From JALYXI01 sp963795835 (GTDB taxonomy: Bacteria > Acidobacteriota > Terriglobia > Bryobacterales > Bryobacteraceae): a DNA stretch of 64,000 nt. The stretch spans positions 248,001 through 312,000 of the forward strand of contig CAWCJC010000003.1 of the NCBI GenBank assembly GCA_963795835.1, given 5' to 3'. The notes below the pieces were generated by a model, which was not told the origin of the DNA, did not search any database, and saw only the letters and a program-made list of their open reading frames with translations. Numbering within the stretch: the stretch's first letter is position 1; every line of letters begins with the position of its first letter. The translations under genes and the position numbers were made by a program. Positions 8,650 to 17,041 of this stretch are shown piece after piece.

Positions 8650-8936
8650 GAACGTCTTGGGCTCTCAAGACCGTGCTGAATTGTGGCGGCCAATCCAAGG
8701 CCGCCGCTTTGACTCAGTGCCTTTGCGAAGTGCTCTTCGGCCATGCCCATCGCCGATTCCGCCGCTTGATCTTCGCCTGACCCAAGCCAGCCCGAACTGC
8801 CCTCATGCATGCTCTTGAGTATCTGCCCGATCAACAGCGATTCGAACTGCTTGGCCGCTTCCACAGCACTCCCTTTGCTCTTGGCCGAAATGGCCGGAAG
8901 GGTAGTATCCAGCTCGGCAACCGTCGAAATCTTCAT
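8631..8936 (-). CDS. flgJ: FlgJ-like rod-binding protein (muramidase domain absent)
   Basis: 101 aa. AAKQFESLLIGQILKSM is the diagnostic helix of the FlgJ N-terminal rod-binding domain, and a second helix region follows with GMAEEHFAKALSQSGGLGLA. Gammaproteobacterial FlgJ is about 300 aa because a C-terminal glucosaminidase is fused on; that domain is absent here, as in many other phyla. The protein should cap the growing rod in the periplasm. It is the last gene of the flgF-to-flgJ operon, starting three bases after the flgI stop. Confidence 0.85.
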   Translation of the reverse strand: MKISTVAELDTTLPAISAKSKGSAVEAAKQFESLLIGQILKSMHEGSSGWLGSGEDQAAESAMGMAEEHFAKALSQSGGLGLAATIQHGLESPRRSQKFQD

Positions 8937-8939
8937 GGC

Positions 8940-10022
8940 TTAGATAATCTCCAACTCAGCTTCAAGGGCGCCCGCTGCTCGCAGGCTTTGCAGGATGGCG
9001 ACCACGTCACGCGCGGTGGAACCAATCGCTGTCAAGGCACGCACCAGTTCTTCAATCGTCGCGCCTTTCTTCAGCACAACGTTACGCGTCTTTTCCTCGT
9101 GGGCGGTAACGGCGACCTCCGGCGTGAGAACCGTCTTGCCTTGCGAAAGCGGAGCCGGCTGCGAAACGTCAACAACGGTCTTGATTTCAACATTCAGGTC
9201 GCCTTGGAGAATCGCCACGGGAGAGATGCGAACGTCCTTGCCCATTACGATGGTCCCGGTGCGTTCGTTGATTACGACGCGTGCGACGCGGTCCACTTCA
9301 ACGGTCAGGTTTTCCAGCTCCGCCATGAATTCGATGGGTCTACCCCGAAACTCTTCGGGAATGGCGACGTTCACCAGAGCGGAGTTTTCAGCCTTGGCCG
9401 TAGGGCCGGTAAATCGCTGGTTGATCGCGGCGGAAACGCGGGCGGCCGTGGTGAAATCCGCCTGCTTGATCTGAAGCTTCAAGTGATCTCCAGGAGGAAC
9501 CGAGGGAGGCGCCTGCTCCACGATCGCTCCGTTCGGAACCCGGCCCACGGTCGGATGATTGACTGTCTGGCTGTTGCCGCCTTTTCCCGCGACGAAACCC
9601 CCAGTGACCACCGCGCCTTGCGCAACCGCATATACGACTCCGTTTGGTGCGCGCAGACTGGTGAGCACCAGCAACCCGCCTTGCAGATTCGGTGCATCAC
9701 CCATCGCGGCCGCCGTTACGTCGATGCGCGTTCCCGGTTGCGCGAAAGCCGGCAGGGTCGCGGTGACCATGACCGCCGCGGTATTCTTCACGGTGAGTGC
9801 GCTCGGGTCTATAGTGACGCCCATGCGCTGCAGCAAGTTGGTGAGACTTTGGGCCGCAAATACGGCTTGGCGGCGGTCGCCCGTGCCGGCGAGTCCTACG
9901 ACCAGGCCATAGCCGATCAATTGGTTGTCGCGCATGCCTTCGAACGCGGCAAGATCCTTTAAACGAGTCGCTCCCGAGGTGGGTAGCAGGGTTGTCACAA
10001 GTAAAGCGGCAAGATGTTTCAT
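8940..10022 (-). CDS. flgI: FlgI, flagellar P-ring protein
   Basis: 360 aa, the normal FlgI length. A signal peptide is followed by TRLKDLAAFEGMRDNQLIGYGLVVGLAGTGD, the hallmark N-terminus of the mature protein, and by the conserved LLQRMGV, VVTGGFVAGKGGNS and NERTGTIVMGKDVRI blocks. FlgI assembles the P-ring bushing in the peptidoglycan layer around the rod. It begins immediately after the flgH stop (TAA then ATG) and precedes flgJ. P- and L-ring genes imply a diderm cell envelope. Confidence 0.96.
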   Translation of the reverse strand: MKHLAALLVTTLLPTSGATRLKDLAAFEGMRDNQLIGYGLVVGLAGTGDRRQAVFAAQSLTNLLQRMGVTIDPSALTVKNTAAVMVTATLPAFAQPGTRIDVTAAAMGDAPNLQGGLLVLTSLRAPNGVVYAVAQGAVVTGGFVAGKGGNSQTVNHPTVGRVPNGAIVEQAPPSVPPGDHLKLQIKQADFTTAARVSAAINQRFTGPTAKAENSALVNVAIPEEFRGRPIEFMAELENLTVEVDRVARVVINERTGTIVMGKDVRISPVAILQGDLNVEIKTVVDVSQPAPLSQGKTVLTPEVAVTAHEEKTRNVVLKKGATIEELVRALTAIGSTARDVVAILQSLRAAGALEAELEII

Positions 10023-10712
10023 TTAGAAAGGGAGAAGTCCTAAGAGAAGGCGATAGAGAAAGTAAGGTCTGTGCGTCGCGTCGTTGACCACGCCCTTACC
10101 GTTGATTTCGACTTCGAGTTCGGCCAGGCGCGTGGACGGAATGGTATTGGCAGTCGTGATATCCGCCGGACGAATGATGCCGCGAACGATGACCAGTTGA
10201 TGTTCGCTATCCACCTGGATCGTCTTGGTTCCTTCCACCAGCAAATAGCCGTTCGGCAGGACGCGGACCACGCGAGCGCTCAGACTGGTAGTCAGGGTAG
10301 TATCTCGGCTGGTCGTTCCTTGGCCATCCAGCTTGGTTGAGCCGGAAAGGCCCGTGAGATTCGCCAGCGCGCCCCCGACCTTCGTCGGACCCGCTAGTGC
10401 GGTGATTGAGTTGTTGGCGCTGCTCGTCCGGGATGTCTTCGTGGAACCTGTCGCTACAGCGGAAGCCTTCTCCGTAACGATGACAGTGACTAAGTCATCC
10501 ACCTGGCTCGCCCGCAAATCCCGTGCCAGATCGGCCAAGTTCGCTCGTGCGTTCCAGAGCGAGCCGGGGGTGGTTTGTTGCACAGCGGGGTCGGCCGCCC
10601 TCTTCGCGGCCTGGTCAACATATACCTCCAGCGGCGTCGGCTTGACTACTTTGACCTTCTTCGATGCGAACGTAGCGCCACTTAACGCAATCGCTAGCAG
10701 AATCACCTTCAT
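10023..10712 (-). CDS. flgH: FlgH, flagellar L-ring protein
   Basis: 229 aa. Family blocks are clear: TPGSLWNARANLADLARDLRASQVDDLVTVIVTE, then the central RTSS/NSITALAG region, LPNGYLLVEGTKTIQVDSEHQ, VIVRGIIRPADIT and NTIPSTRLAELEVEINGKGVV. FlgH forms the L-ring in the outer membrane. It is usually a lipoprotein, but the N-terminus here (MKVILLAIALSGATFASKK) has no Cys at the cleavage region, so lipid anchoring is not apparent. Its ATG overlaps the restored flgA stop (ATGA), and flgI follows directly. Confidence 0.94.
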   Translation of the reverse strand: MKVILLAIALSGATFASKKVKVVKPTPLEVYVDQAAKRAADPAVQQTTPGSLWNARANLADLARDLRASQVDDLVTVIVTEKASAVATGSTKTSRTSSANNSITALAGPTKVGGALANLTGLSGSTKLDGQGTTSRDTTLTTSLSARVVRVLPNGYLLVEGTKTIQVDSEHQLVIVRGIIRPADITTANTIPSTRLAELEVEINGKGVVNDATHRPYFLYRLLLGLLPF

Positions 10713-11388
10713 CGTGCCTCCAAATTTGCTGTCCCTTTACCGGTGACCAGAGCCTCGAACACTTTGCCCGATTTCGGATTCCGTAACTTCACGGTCTCCC
10801 CCACGCGCCCCGGCGGATTCCGCGCGGGCGGCGATCTTGATTGTTGCCCCGCCTGCCATTACCGCAACCAGAACTTCGTCACCCCGTGCCACTAATCCCG
10901 GAGCCGCCTTCACGCGCACTTTCGCCCAGATGGTGAAGCGGCGATTCGGCGCGTACTCGATGTATCCGCGCCATACCACCGGATCGTCCGGGCGGGCAGC
11001 CGGCGGCTTTGGCAACAGAGCGGCGGAGAACACCGGCTTGCCTTCCGGAACCTCGAACTTCCCAGTCTCCAGGATTTCCACCTCGGCCCCGGGAATCGCT
11101 TCCTGCATCGCCATCAACACAGCAGGCGGTTTCTAACTTGTGCATTGCGTATTGGAAGCAGACTTCCCGCGGCACGGCATCTAAGCCAAATCGCTTCGCA
11201 AAACGCGCCATCTCCGCTTCCGAGATCACACGTCTGGTTCCTGGGGCGGGAGCATAGCCCAACGCAATATCCGCCGCTACATTCGAGAACTGCGGATCGG
11301 CCGCGGCCAAATCCGCGCCATGCAACACCACATCGTGAACGGGAACGCAGGCCGCCGCCATAAGTACCCCAATCAGCCAAGCCATCAT
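10709..11388 (-). CDS. flgA: FlgA, P-ring assembly chaperone (frame broken twice)
   Basis: Three frames together make one ~225-aa FlgA. The 5' frame gives a signal peptide and TRRVISEAEMARFAKRFGL, up to FQYAMHKLE. The middle frame continues AVLMAMQEAIPGAEVEILE through the SAF-type domain to IKIAARAESAG. The last frame gives RVGETVKLRNPKSGKVFEAL and ends TANLEAR at 10709, where the stop overlaps the flgH ATG. Each junction is repaired by removing one base: an A in gaaacc (about 11130-11132 on the plus strand) and a G in a run of four (10808-10811). FlgA is the periplasmic chaperone for FlgI. The start overlaps the flgG stop. The clean ATGA junction supports the corrected frame. Confidence 0.85.
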
Positions 11389-12176
11389 CGTGTCAAGTTA
11401 TTCGCCTGCTGATACATTTCGTCCGAAGCCTTCACGATTTTTGAATTCGCTTCATAAGTTCGCTGCGCCACGATCAGGTTGATAAACTCATCCACCACGC
11501 TGACGTTCGATTGCTCGGTGTACCCCTGCAGCACGGTGCCCAGCCCCTCTGTGCCTCCGGGAACTCCGACCGTCGCCTCGCCCGAAGCGTCTGTGGGCAA
11601 ATACAGATTGCGACCCACGCTATTCAGCCCTGCCGGATTCTGGAAATTGGCTAATTGAATTTGCCCGGCCTGCTGTGAGGCTGTCTGGCCCGGCAACACA
11701 TAACTCACAGTTCCGTCGGTCGCGACCGAGATCGATTGCGCGCTCGGCGGAATCGTAATGCCCGGCTCCAGCGGATCGCCGTCCGAGGTGACGATATTCC
11801 CGTCCCGGCTCAGTTGAAACGTGCCCGCGCGCGTGTAAGCGATTTCGCCTGAAGGCCGCCGGACCTGGAAGAATCCGCGGCCTTGAATCACAAGGTCGAG
11901 CGGGTTATCGGTGTTCTGAAAGTTGCCCTGGCTGAAGATGATTTCATTCGAAGCAGTCCTGGTTCCCAGGCCCACTTGCAAGCCGGCGGGGACCGTGGTC
12001 TGTTGGCCGGCCTGCGACCCCGGGGTCACCATGTTCTGATACAGAAGGTCCTGAAACTGAGCGCGCCGTTGTTTATAGCCGGTGGTGTTGGCGTTCGCCA
12101 AGTTGTTGGCGATATTGTCCACGTTGGTCTGCTGCGCCGACATTCCACTTGCGGCGCTATAAAGAGCTCTCATCAT
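11385..12176 (-). CDS. flgG: FlgG, flagellar distal rod protein
   Basis: 263 aa when started at MMRALYSAASGM (ATG at 12176; the next ATG at 12173 is equally possible). AGGAG lies about ten bases upstream. The N-terminal motif GMSAQQTNVDNIANNLANANTTGYK and the C-terminal LVVAQRTYEANSKIVKASDEMYQQANNL helix are the paired termini of rod/hook proteins. The internal LVIQGRGFFQV and FQLSRDGNIV segments and the length point to FlgG rather than FlgF. It builds the distal rod. The upstream neighbour is an orphan gene and then flgF; flgA follows with overlap. Confidence 0.95.
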   Translation of the reverse strand: MMRALYSAASGMSAQQTNVDNIANNLANANTTGYKQRRAQFQDLLYQNMVTPGSQAGQQTTVPAGLQVGLGTRTASNEIIFSQGNFQNTDNPLDLVIQGRGFFQVRRPSGEIAYTRAGTFQLSRDGNIVTSDGDPLEPGITIPPSAQSISVATDGTVSYVLPGQTASQQAGQIQLANFQNPAGLNSVGRNLYLPTDASGEATVGVPGGTEGLGTVLQGYTEQSNVSVVDEFINLIVAQRTYEANSKIVKASDEMYQQANNLTR

Positions 12177-12189
12177 AGAAACATGTCTC

Positions 12190-12708
12190 CTAGGTAGCCA
12201 TCGGGTCGCGGCCCAGATCGCGGTTGATAATCTGCCAAGCCTGGCTGCCCGGCTTATCGCCATAGCGCGCGAACAACTGCGCTGCAATCCCCGCATTCAC
12301 AAGATTGGCCGACCCCGGCACGCTGATGCTGCGTTGCGTCGCCGAATATCCTTCCATCTGCGACGTCGCGACCGTGCCGCCCAACTTTGTGGCGATTTCT
12401 TGGGCCGTGGCATCAGTTGCGAACTGTGTATAGTTCAACGGCACAACGGAGCCATCGGGGTTCGTCACCGTCACGCCTTGCTCGAAATGCGGAGGCGTCA
12501 GCGTCACCGCAGGAGCCGGGGTTGCATCTTTCGTAATGGTGCCGGTGATCTGCGGTGTGACGCTTGCCCCTGAGCTGGTGCTGGAATCGAACAGCTTGCG
12601 GAAGGAATCCGAGCCGTCCGTGGTGGTATTGCTTTCGGTGGTGGTGCGCGTTGCCGTTTTGGTGGACAAAGCGTGATGTGTATTTGCGTTGTGAATGTGC
12701 CGAATCAT
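12190..12708 (-). CDS. Uncharacterised 172-aa protein between flgF and flgG
   Basis: 172 aa. The N-terminal ~60 residues are Thr/Ser-rich and low-complexity (TKTATRTTTESNTTTDGS) with no signal peptide. The C-terminal part holds TQFATDATAQEIATKLGGTV and SANLVNAGIAAQLFARYGD, which read as ordered helices. Nine bases separate it from flgF and 13 from the flgG start, so it is transcribed in the rod operon. A flexible N-terminus without Sec signal in this setting resembles substrates of the flagellar type III export apparatus, but that is inference. I do not recognise a family; it could be a rod or hook accessory protein. Confidence 0.7.
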   Translation of the reverse strand: MIRHIHNANTHHALSTKTATRTTTESNTTTDGSDSFRKLFDSSTSSGASVTPQITGTITKDATPAPAVTLTPPHFEQGVTVTNPDGSVVPLNYTQFATDATAQEIATKLGGTVATSQMEGYSATQRSISVPGSANLVNAGIAAQLFARYGDKPGSQAWQIINRDLGRDPMAT

Positions 12709-12717
12709 AAACGTCTC

Positions 12718-13464
12718 CTAAACTTTTGCTACTTCCTCAATCGCGTGCCGATTCATGTCGGCGCCGATATTCATCGCTTTCTGCAACATCTCGAACTGAC
12801 GCATCACGCTGACTAGCCGCACCGCGCCTTCTGCTGGTCCTGCGTTCGAGTTCTCTAACTTCCCTTGCAGCACTTCGGCTTTCGAAGCGTCTACGCTCTT
12901 CGATGGATCCAGGCGATAGAAATAGTTGAGCCCGCGCTTGTTCAGATCCGCCGCTTCATCGAACGTATCCACTTGAAGCGTGCCGAGTGTTTGACCGTTC
13001 TGCTGCACCGAGCCATCGCGCGCCACCCGGATGGGGTCGGAGTTTGGCACGGTCTGAATCGTGCCGCCAGAGCGCGTTCGCACAGCGTATCCATCGCCCG
13101 TGACCAGGACGCCGCTTGAGGACAGAGAGAAATTCCCGTTGCGCGTATATAGTGTGCCGGAAGGCCCGTTCACCGCAAAGAAGCCGCGGCCTGAGAGTGC
13201 GAGGTCGAGCGTGTTCTCGGTTTCGTGGAGCGCGCCTTGCGAATAGTCGGTCCAATGCTTTTCGATGTTGGGCAGTGAATCGGGCGAGGCGCCGGAACCA
13301 TCGGCTTCGGGCTGGGTGGCATCGGCCGAGACATAGAGGCTATAGAATTCTCGATCCGACTTGTATCCACCTGTCGACGCGTTGGCGATGTTGTTCGCCA
13401 GCAGTTCGAGTGATTCGAAACGGGCGCGCATGCCGCTTGCGGCGGTAATTGAGAGTGGGTCCAT
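12718..13464 (-). CDS. flgF: FlgF-like flagellar proximal rod protein
   Basis: 248 aa. The N-terminus has the rod-protein signature ASGMRARFESLELLANNIANASTGGYK, and the C-terminus has EGAVRLVSVMRQFEMLQKAMNIGADMNRHAIEEVAKV. The internal LDLALSGRGFFAV and YTRNGNFSLSSSGVLVTGDG blocks are shared by FlgF and FlgG. Position at the head of the operon and the slightly shorter length favour FlgF. It should form part of the proximal rod. The ATG at 13464 faces fliK across a 218-base divergent region. Confidence 0.88.
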   Translation of the reverse strand: MDPLSITAASGMRARFESLELLANNIANASTGGYKSDREFYSLYVSADATQPEADGSGASPDSLPNIEKHWTDYSQGALHETENTLDLALSGRGFFAVNGPSGTLYTRNGNFSLSSSGVLVTGDGYAVRTRSGGTIQTVPNSDPIRVARDGSVQQNGQTLGTLQVDTFDEAADLNKRGLNYFYRLDPSKSVDASKAEVLQGKLENSNAGPAEGAVRLVSVMRQFEMLQKAMNIGADMNRHAIEEVAKV

Positions 13465-13529
13465 TCGGTTGCCGCCTTAAGAAAGGCATCCCGCGCGCCA
13501 ATTTGCCGTTAAGGCTAAGCTGCTCATAC

Positions 13530-13557
13530 TGAAAGGCAAAGGCCTTCGTATCCGATT
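13530..13557 (+). promoter_or_regulatory. Weak sigma-28-like promoter in the flgF/fliK divergent region
   Basis: The 218-base gap 13465-13682 separates the two flagellar operons and must hold promoters for both. On the plus strand TGAAAGGC (from 13530) and ATCCGATT (13550-13557) recall the sigma-28 elements. The match is weak and the AAGG/CCTT symmetry nearby may be coincidental. I see no convincing sigma-54 or sigma-70 site. Confidence 0.25.
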
Positions 13558-13682
13558 GGCGAAGGCGCCAAGAGTTTGCCGAATCCCGCTCCGAGGCAAA
13601 ACTTTAGCGCCGCCCGGAAACGTAACTCATTGAAATTCCAGAAGCCCGACGCTGGCCGTGAGCGTGCCTTCTGAAGCGGCAA

Positions 13683-14951
13683 GTGCATTTGAATTTATCC
13701 ACCGCTCCCGTGCTCTCTTTGCTGAAGCTGAGCGCTCCGGCCCCATCATCCGTTCGGACAAGCGCAGATGATTTCGCGGCGCTACTGGGAAGCCTCGATG
13801 TGGAGATGCCGGTTCTTCCGGCGGCGGCCGCAACTAAGAAAGACGCGGCAACGACACCGCCAACTTCAAAGGAAAAAGAAGAAGAACGAAAATCGCGCAC
13901 AGAACCGAATGCGGAAGAAGAACCGATACTTGGGCCGCTTCCCATTTTGGAAATGCAGCCTACGCCGAAACAGGAACCATTACCCCTTTGTTTCGCGCTG
14001 CCTCTTCCCGCGCCAATTCCCGACGAGGTTCAGGCTGCTCCCGCTCCGCAGGCAAGCCCGGAACTTGAAGTTCAGGCGCTTCGGCCGGCGATTCCCAACC
14101 TGCCGGCTTCTGTAAGAGCAGTTCCGATGAAAGCAAAAGCATCGGCGTTGGCTGAGCCGGAACTGCTTTCCGCACTGCAACTACCCGTTAAAGATGCCCC
14201 GAAAGACAAACCCCTCGGGGAGATCGCTTTCGAAGCCAAGTTGACTCAAGCCCAAACGACGCCGGCACGGCCAACGCAAGCTACACCTCAGGCAACAACA
14301 CCGCCAGTTCCCCAGCCGCCCGCGCCAACCTCGCCCCCGGTGCCGAACAGCGAGGCAAAAGCTCCGGAGAAACCGGCTAGCGCCACTGAGATGGCTGCAC
14401 CCGCTCCCGCCTCTCGCCAGGCAGTGCTGCCCCATAACGCTGAGCCCGCGGTTAAAGTACTGGAGGCTGCGGTGAGCCCAGTACCCGTGCCCACAACTGA
14501 GAGGTCCGTAAGTTCAGCTCCAAGAACAGAGGTTGCAGCTCCGCCAGCGGCGCCAGCATCGGACATCCCGGATCTCGCCGCGCCTCGCACTGAACCCGCT
14601 CGCGACATCTCTTTCCGCATCGCTTCCGCACAAAACGATGCCGTTGACGTAAAGCTGGTGGATCGCGCTGGACAGATTCATGTTGCGGTTCGTTCAGCGG
14701 ACCCGGTGCTGACGCAATCGCTCCAGGCAAACGTTACGGACCTTGCGAGCAAGCTCGACAAGGCGGGCTTTCAGACCGAAACCATGATCCCCAATCGCAG
14801 CGAACCCGTGCAACAGCCCCAGCAGAACCAGTCATTCCAGAACTTTCAACAGGACCGGCGCGCTCCGCAACAGGAGTTGCCATCGCGTAAGAAACGGACC
14901 GCCGCGCCCACCTCAACTTTTACTCTGAACCCCATACAGGAGAACGCATGA
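13683..14951 (+). CDS. fliK: FliK-like hook-length control protein
   Basis: 422 aa from a GTG start. Residues ~40-300 are extremely Pro/Ala/Glu-rich and disordered. The C-terminal third (ISFRIASAQNDAVDVKLVDRAGQIHVAVRSADPVLTQSLQANVTDLASKLDKAGFQ) resembles the FliK C-terminal domain, which switches export specificity when the hook is complete. Composition, size and position before flgD and flgE support the call; sequence conservation is low in this family. The stop overlaps the flgD ATG (ATGA). It is the first gene of the long plus-strand operon. Confidence 0.78.
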   Translation: MHLNLSTAPVLSLLKLSAPAPSSVRTSADDFAALLGSLDVEMPVLPAAAATKKDAATTPPTSKEKEEERKSRTEPNAEEEPILGPLPILEMQPTPKQEPLPLCFALPLPAPIPDEVQAAPAPQASPELEVQALRPAIPNLPASVRAVPMKAKASALAEPELLSALQLPVKDAPKDKPLGEIAFEAKLTQAQTTPARPTQATPQATTPPVPQPPAPTSPPVPNSEAKAPEKPASATEMAAPAPASRQAVLPHNAEPAVKVLEAAVSPVPVPTTERSVSSAPRTEVAAPPAAPASDIPDLAAPRTEPARDISFRIASAQNDAVDVKLVDRAGQIHVAVRSADPVLTQSLQANVTDLASKLDKAGFQTETMIPNRSEPVQQPQQNQSFQNFQQDRRAPQQELPSRKKRTAAPTSTFTLNPIQENA

Positions 14952-15238
14952 GCACGATATCCAACAGCCTTTCGAGCCAAGTGGTCAACGACGGCTCGAA
15001 TACCACCGCATCGCAGTCCAACAGCGCTCTAACGAGCAAAGACACGTTCCTCAAACTGCTGGTCGCGCAGCTGAAGAACCAGGACCCCACTAACCCGACG
15101 GATAGCACGCAGTTCGTCGGCCAGCTGACGCAATACAGCGAACTCGAACAACTGATCGGCATCAACAGTGGCGTTCAAAAGCTTGGAACTTCCACAAGCC
15201 CGACGCCTGACACTACAACGAAACCAACAGCGAGCTAA
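14948..15238 (+). CDS. flgD: FlgD, hook assembly scaffold (short form)
   Basis: 96 aa. LTSKDTFLKLLVAQLKNQDPTNPTDSTQFVGQLTQYSELEQL is the strongly conserved FlgD N-terminal region, which is sufficient for hook capping. The C-terminal Tudor/Ig-like domains of ~220-aa enterobacterial FlgD are absent, and the protein ends in a Thr/Pro/Ser-rich tail. Short FlgD proteins occur in several phyla, so this need not be a truncation. flgE follows after 11 bases with an AGGA ribosome-binding site. Confidence 0.92.
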   Translation: MSTISNSLSSQVVNDGSNTTASQSNSALTSKDTFLKLLVAQLKNQDPTNPTDSTQFVGQLTQYSELEQLIGINSGVQKLGTSTSPTPDTTTKPTAS

Positions 15239-15249
15239 AAAGGACAACT

Positions 15250-16515
15250 ATGTTTTCGACATTTCAAACAGCACTATCCGCTCTGAACGCCACCTCTTCC
15301 GGAATCGATGCCACCAGCAACAATCTGGCGAACTTGAATACCACGGGTTTCAAGGCGTCCACCATGTCGTTCCAGGATCTGGTGACGCAATCTTTTGGAA
15401 CAGTGAGCAACAGCAATAACGGGGCGGGCGTGGGACGCGCCACTGCCACCCGTAGCTTCGCGCAGGGCGCACTTGTTGCCACCAATGGCTCGCTGGACGC
15501 AGCAATCAACGGCGATGGCTTCTTTGTGTTGCGCGGCGACAATAGCGCTCAGGAATTTACGCGTGCAGGGAATTTCAAGACCGATGCCGCTGGAGTCCTC
15601 ACCGCAGCCGGCGGGGAGAAGGTGCAGGGGTGGACGCAGCTCAACGCTGACGGCACCGTGAACACGTCGGGCCCCATCGGCAACATCATATTGCCCACCG
15701 GCACGTTGCGCCAGCCCCTGGCAACGCAAAACTTCTCGCTCGACATGAACCTGAATTCGGCGGGCGTGGTCGGCGACTCCACCGGCAGCTTCTCGCAACC
15801 CATTCAGGTTGTCGATTCGCTCGGCAACACCCAAACGCTTACCGTTAACTTCACGAAGACGGCCAGCAACGCCTGGAGCTATGCGATCTCCATACCTGCA
15901 AGCGCACTCACTACGGCACCCACCGCGCCGCTTGCTACCGGAAACCTGACGTTCGATAGCAGCGGTCAGCTGCTTACCCCGGCTGCGAAAGCGCCGGCAT
16001 TGAATAACGATATTCCCGTCGCGATCAAAGGCTTGGCGGATGGGGCAGCCGACCTTGCAATCAACTGGAACCTGAACACGGCGAAAGGCGCGCCCCGGTT
16101 GACTCAAATCGCGCAGCCGTCCCAAGTCTCCGCCAACACGCAGGACGGTACGGATGCCGCAACGCTTGTCTCCGTTGGTATAGGAGACGGCGGGCTGATC
16201 CAGGCACGATACTCGAACGGCCAGCAAAGAACAGTCGGCGCGCTGGCGATAGCCAATGTTCGAAACCCGGATTCGTTAACCGCAGTTGGCGGCAACAACT
16301 ATGAAGTAAGCGCACTCACCTCGGTCCCTGTCATCGGCGCTTCAGAAACGGGCGGCCGCGGCAAAGTGCTCGGCGGGTCGCTCGAAAGCTCCACGGTGGA
16401 TATCGCGAAGGAGTTTACCAACCTGATTGTTTACCAGCGCGGGTATCAGGCCAACGCGAAGGTGATCAACACGGAAGATCAACTCAGTCAGGAAACTATC
16501 GCGCTGAAGCAATAG
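15250..16515 (+). CDS. flgE: FlgE, flagellar hook protein
   Basis: 421 aa, typical of FlgE. The N-terminus FQTALSALNATSSGIDATSNNLANLNTTGFKAS and the C-terminus EFTNLIVYQRGYQANAKVINTEDQLSQETIALKQ form the conserved D0 coiled coil. FFVLRGDNSAQEFTRAGNF and the TQTLTVNFTK middle region are standard hook domain blocks. It polymerises into the hook that joins rod and filament. It follows flgD and is followed three bases later by fliN. Confidence 0.96.
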   Translation: MFSTFQTALSALNATSSGIDATSNNLANLNTTGFKASTMSFQDLVTQSFGTVSNSNNGAGVGRATATRSFAQGALVATNGSLDAAINGDGFFVLRGDNSAQEFTRAGNFKTDAAGVLTAAGGEKVQGWTQLNADGTVNTSGPIGNIILPTGTLRQPLATQNFSLDMNLNSAGVVGDSTGSFSQPIQVVDSLGNTQTLTVNFTKTASNAWSYAISIPASALTTAPTAPLATGNLTFDSSGQLLTPAAKAPALNNDIPVAIKGLADGAADLAINWNLNTAKGAPRLTQIAQPSQVSANTQDGTDAATLVSVGIGDGGLIQARYSNGQQRTVGALAIANVRNPDSLTAVGGNNYEVSALTSVPVIGASETGGRGKVLGGSLESSTVDIAKEFTNLIVYQRGYQANAKVINTEDQLSQETIALKQ

Positions 16516-16518
16516 CCC

Positions 16519-16767
16519 ATGACGCCTCTCGAAGAAATCGCACCAATCCACGACGTTCCTCTTGAGATTGCGGTCGAACTCGACCGCCGCCAGATCAAGA
16601 TCCGCGACATTCTTGCGTTTGATGAAGGCAGCATCATCGAACTCGGCCGCTCCGCAGGGGAGAACATCGATATCTACATCGGAAAAAAGCTAGTAGCTTA
16701 CGGAGAAATAGTAATCATCGAAAACACTATGGGTGTTCGGATCACTGACTTTTTCACTGAACCCTGA
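16519..16767 (+). CDS. fliN: FliN, flagellar switch C-ring protein (short)
   Basis: 82 aa covering just the SpoA/FliN domain: VPLEIAVELDRRQIKIRDILAFDEGSIIELGRSAGENIDIYIGKKLVAYGEIVIIENTMGVRITDF. This is the minimal FliN that lines the base of the C-ring and takes part in switching and export. A second, much longer FliN-domain protein is encoded at 23504, so the cell has at least two. The gene lies between flgE and fliO. Confidence 0.94.
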   Translation: MTPLEEIAPIHDVPLEIAVELDRRQIKIRDILAFDEGSIIELGRSAGENIDIYIGKKLVAYGEIVIIENTMGVRITDFFTEP

Positions 16768-16771
16768 CGGT

Positions 16772-17041
16772 ATGGAGAACCTTGGACAACTCGGCGCTGT
16801 GCTTCTGGTACTGGCGCTGTTGTCCGGCGCAGTATACGGACTCAAGAAAAAGGGGCTCACCGGAATTGTCCGTAACCTGCCCCTCCCCAGCGGGCCAAAG
16901 CGCCTGCAAGTACTGGAACGGGTGGCGCTCACGGCTCAACATACCTTGTGCCTGGTGCGGGTTGGCGACCGTGAACTGATTGTTACTACCGCGCCCGGCA
17001 ATTGTCAGGTGACGCCCGCGCCCCTGGATCCCAAATTATGA
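16772..17041 (+). CDS. fliO: FliO, flagellar export gate assembly protein
   Basis: 89 aa from the ATG at 16772 (MENLGQLG). One N-terminal transmembrane helix (LGAVLLVLALLSGAVYGL) precedes a small basic domain with LQVLERVALTAQHTLCLVRVGDRELIV, the conserved FliO core. It supports assembly of the FliP ring of the export gate. A longer reading frame begins at 16733 but would overlap fliN by 35 bases, so the internal ATG is preferred. The stop overlaps the fliP ATG. Confidence 0.88.
   Translation: MENLGQLGAVLLVLALLSGAVYGLKKKGLTGIVRNLPLPSGPKRLQVLERVALTAQHTLCLVRVGDRELIVTTAPGNCQVTPAPLDPKL

Noticed and set aside
13465..13682. Sigma-54 promoter in the flgF/fliK divergent region.
   Set aside because: GG-N10-GC type elements at the right spacing are not present; only weak sigma-28-like elements were seen.
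14948..15238. FlgD taken as a truncated gene.
   Set aside because: The conserved N-terminal region is complete and short FlgD proteins are known in other phyla. flgE follows with normal spacing.
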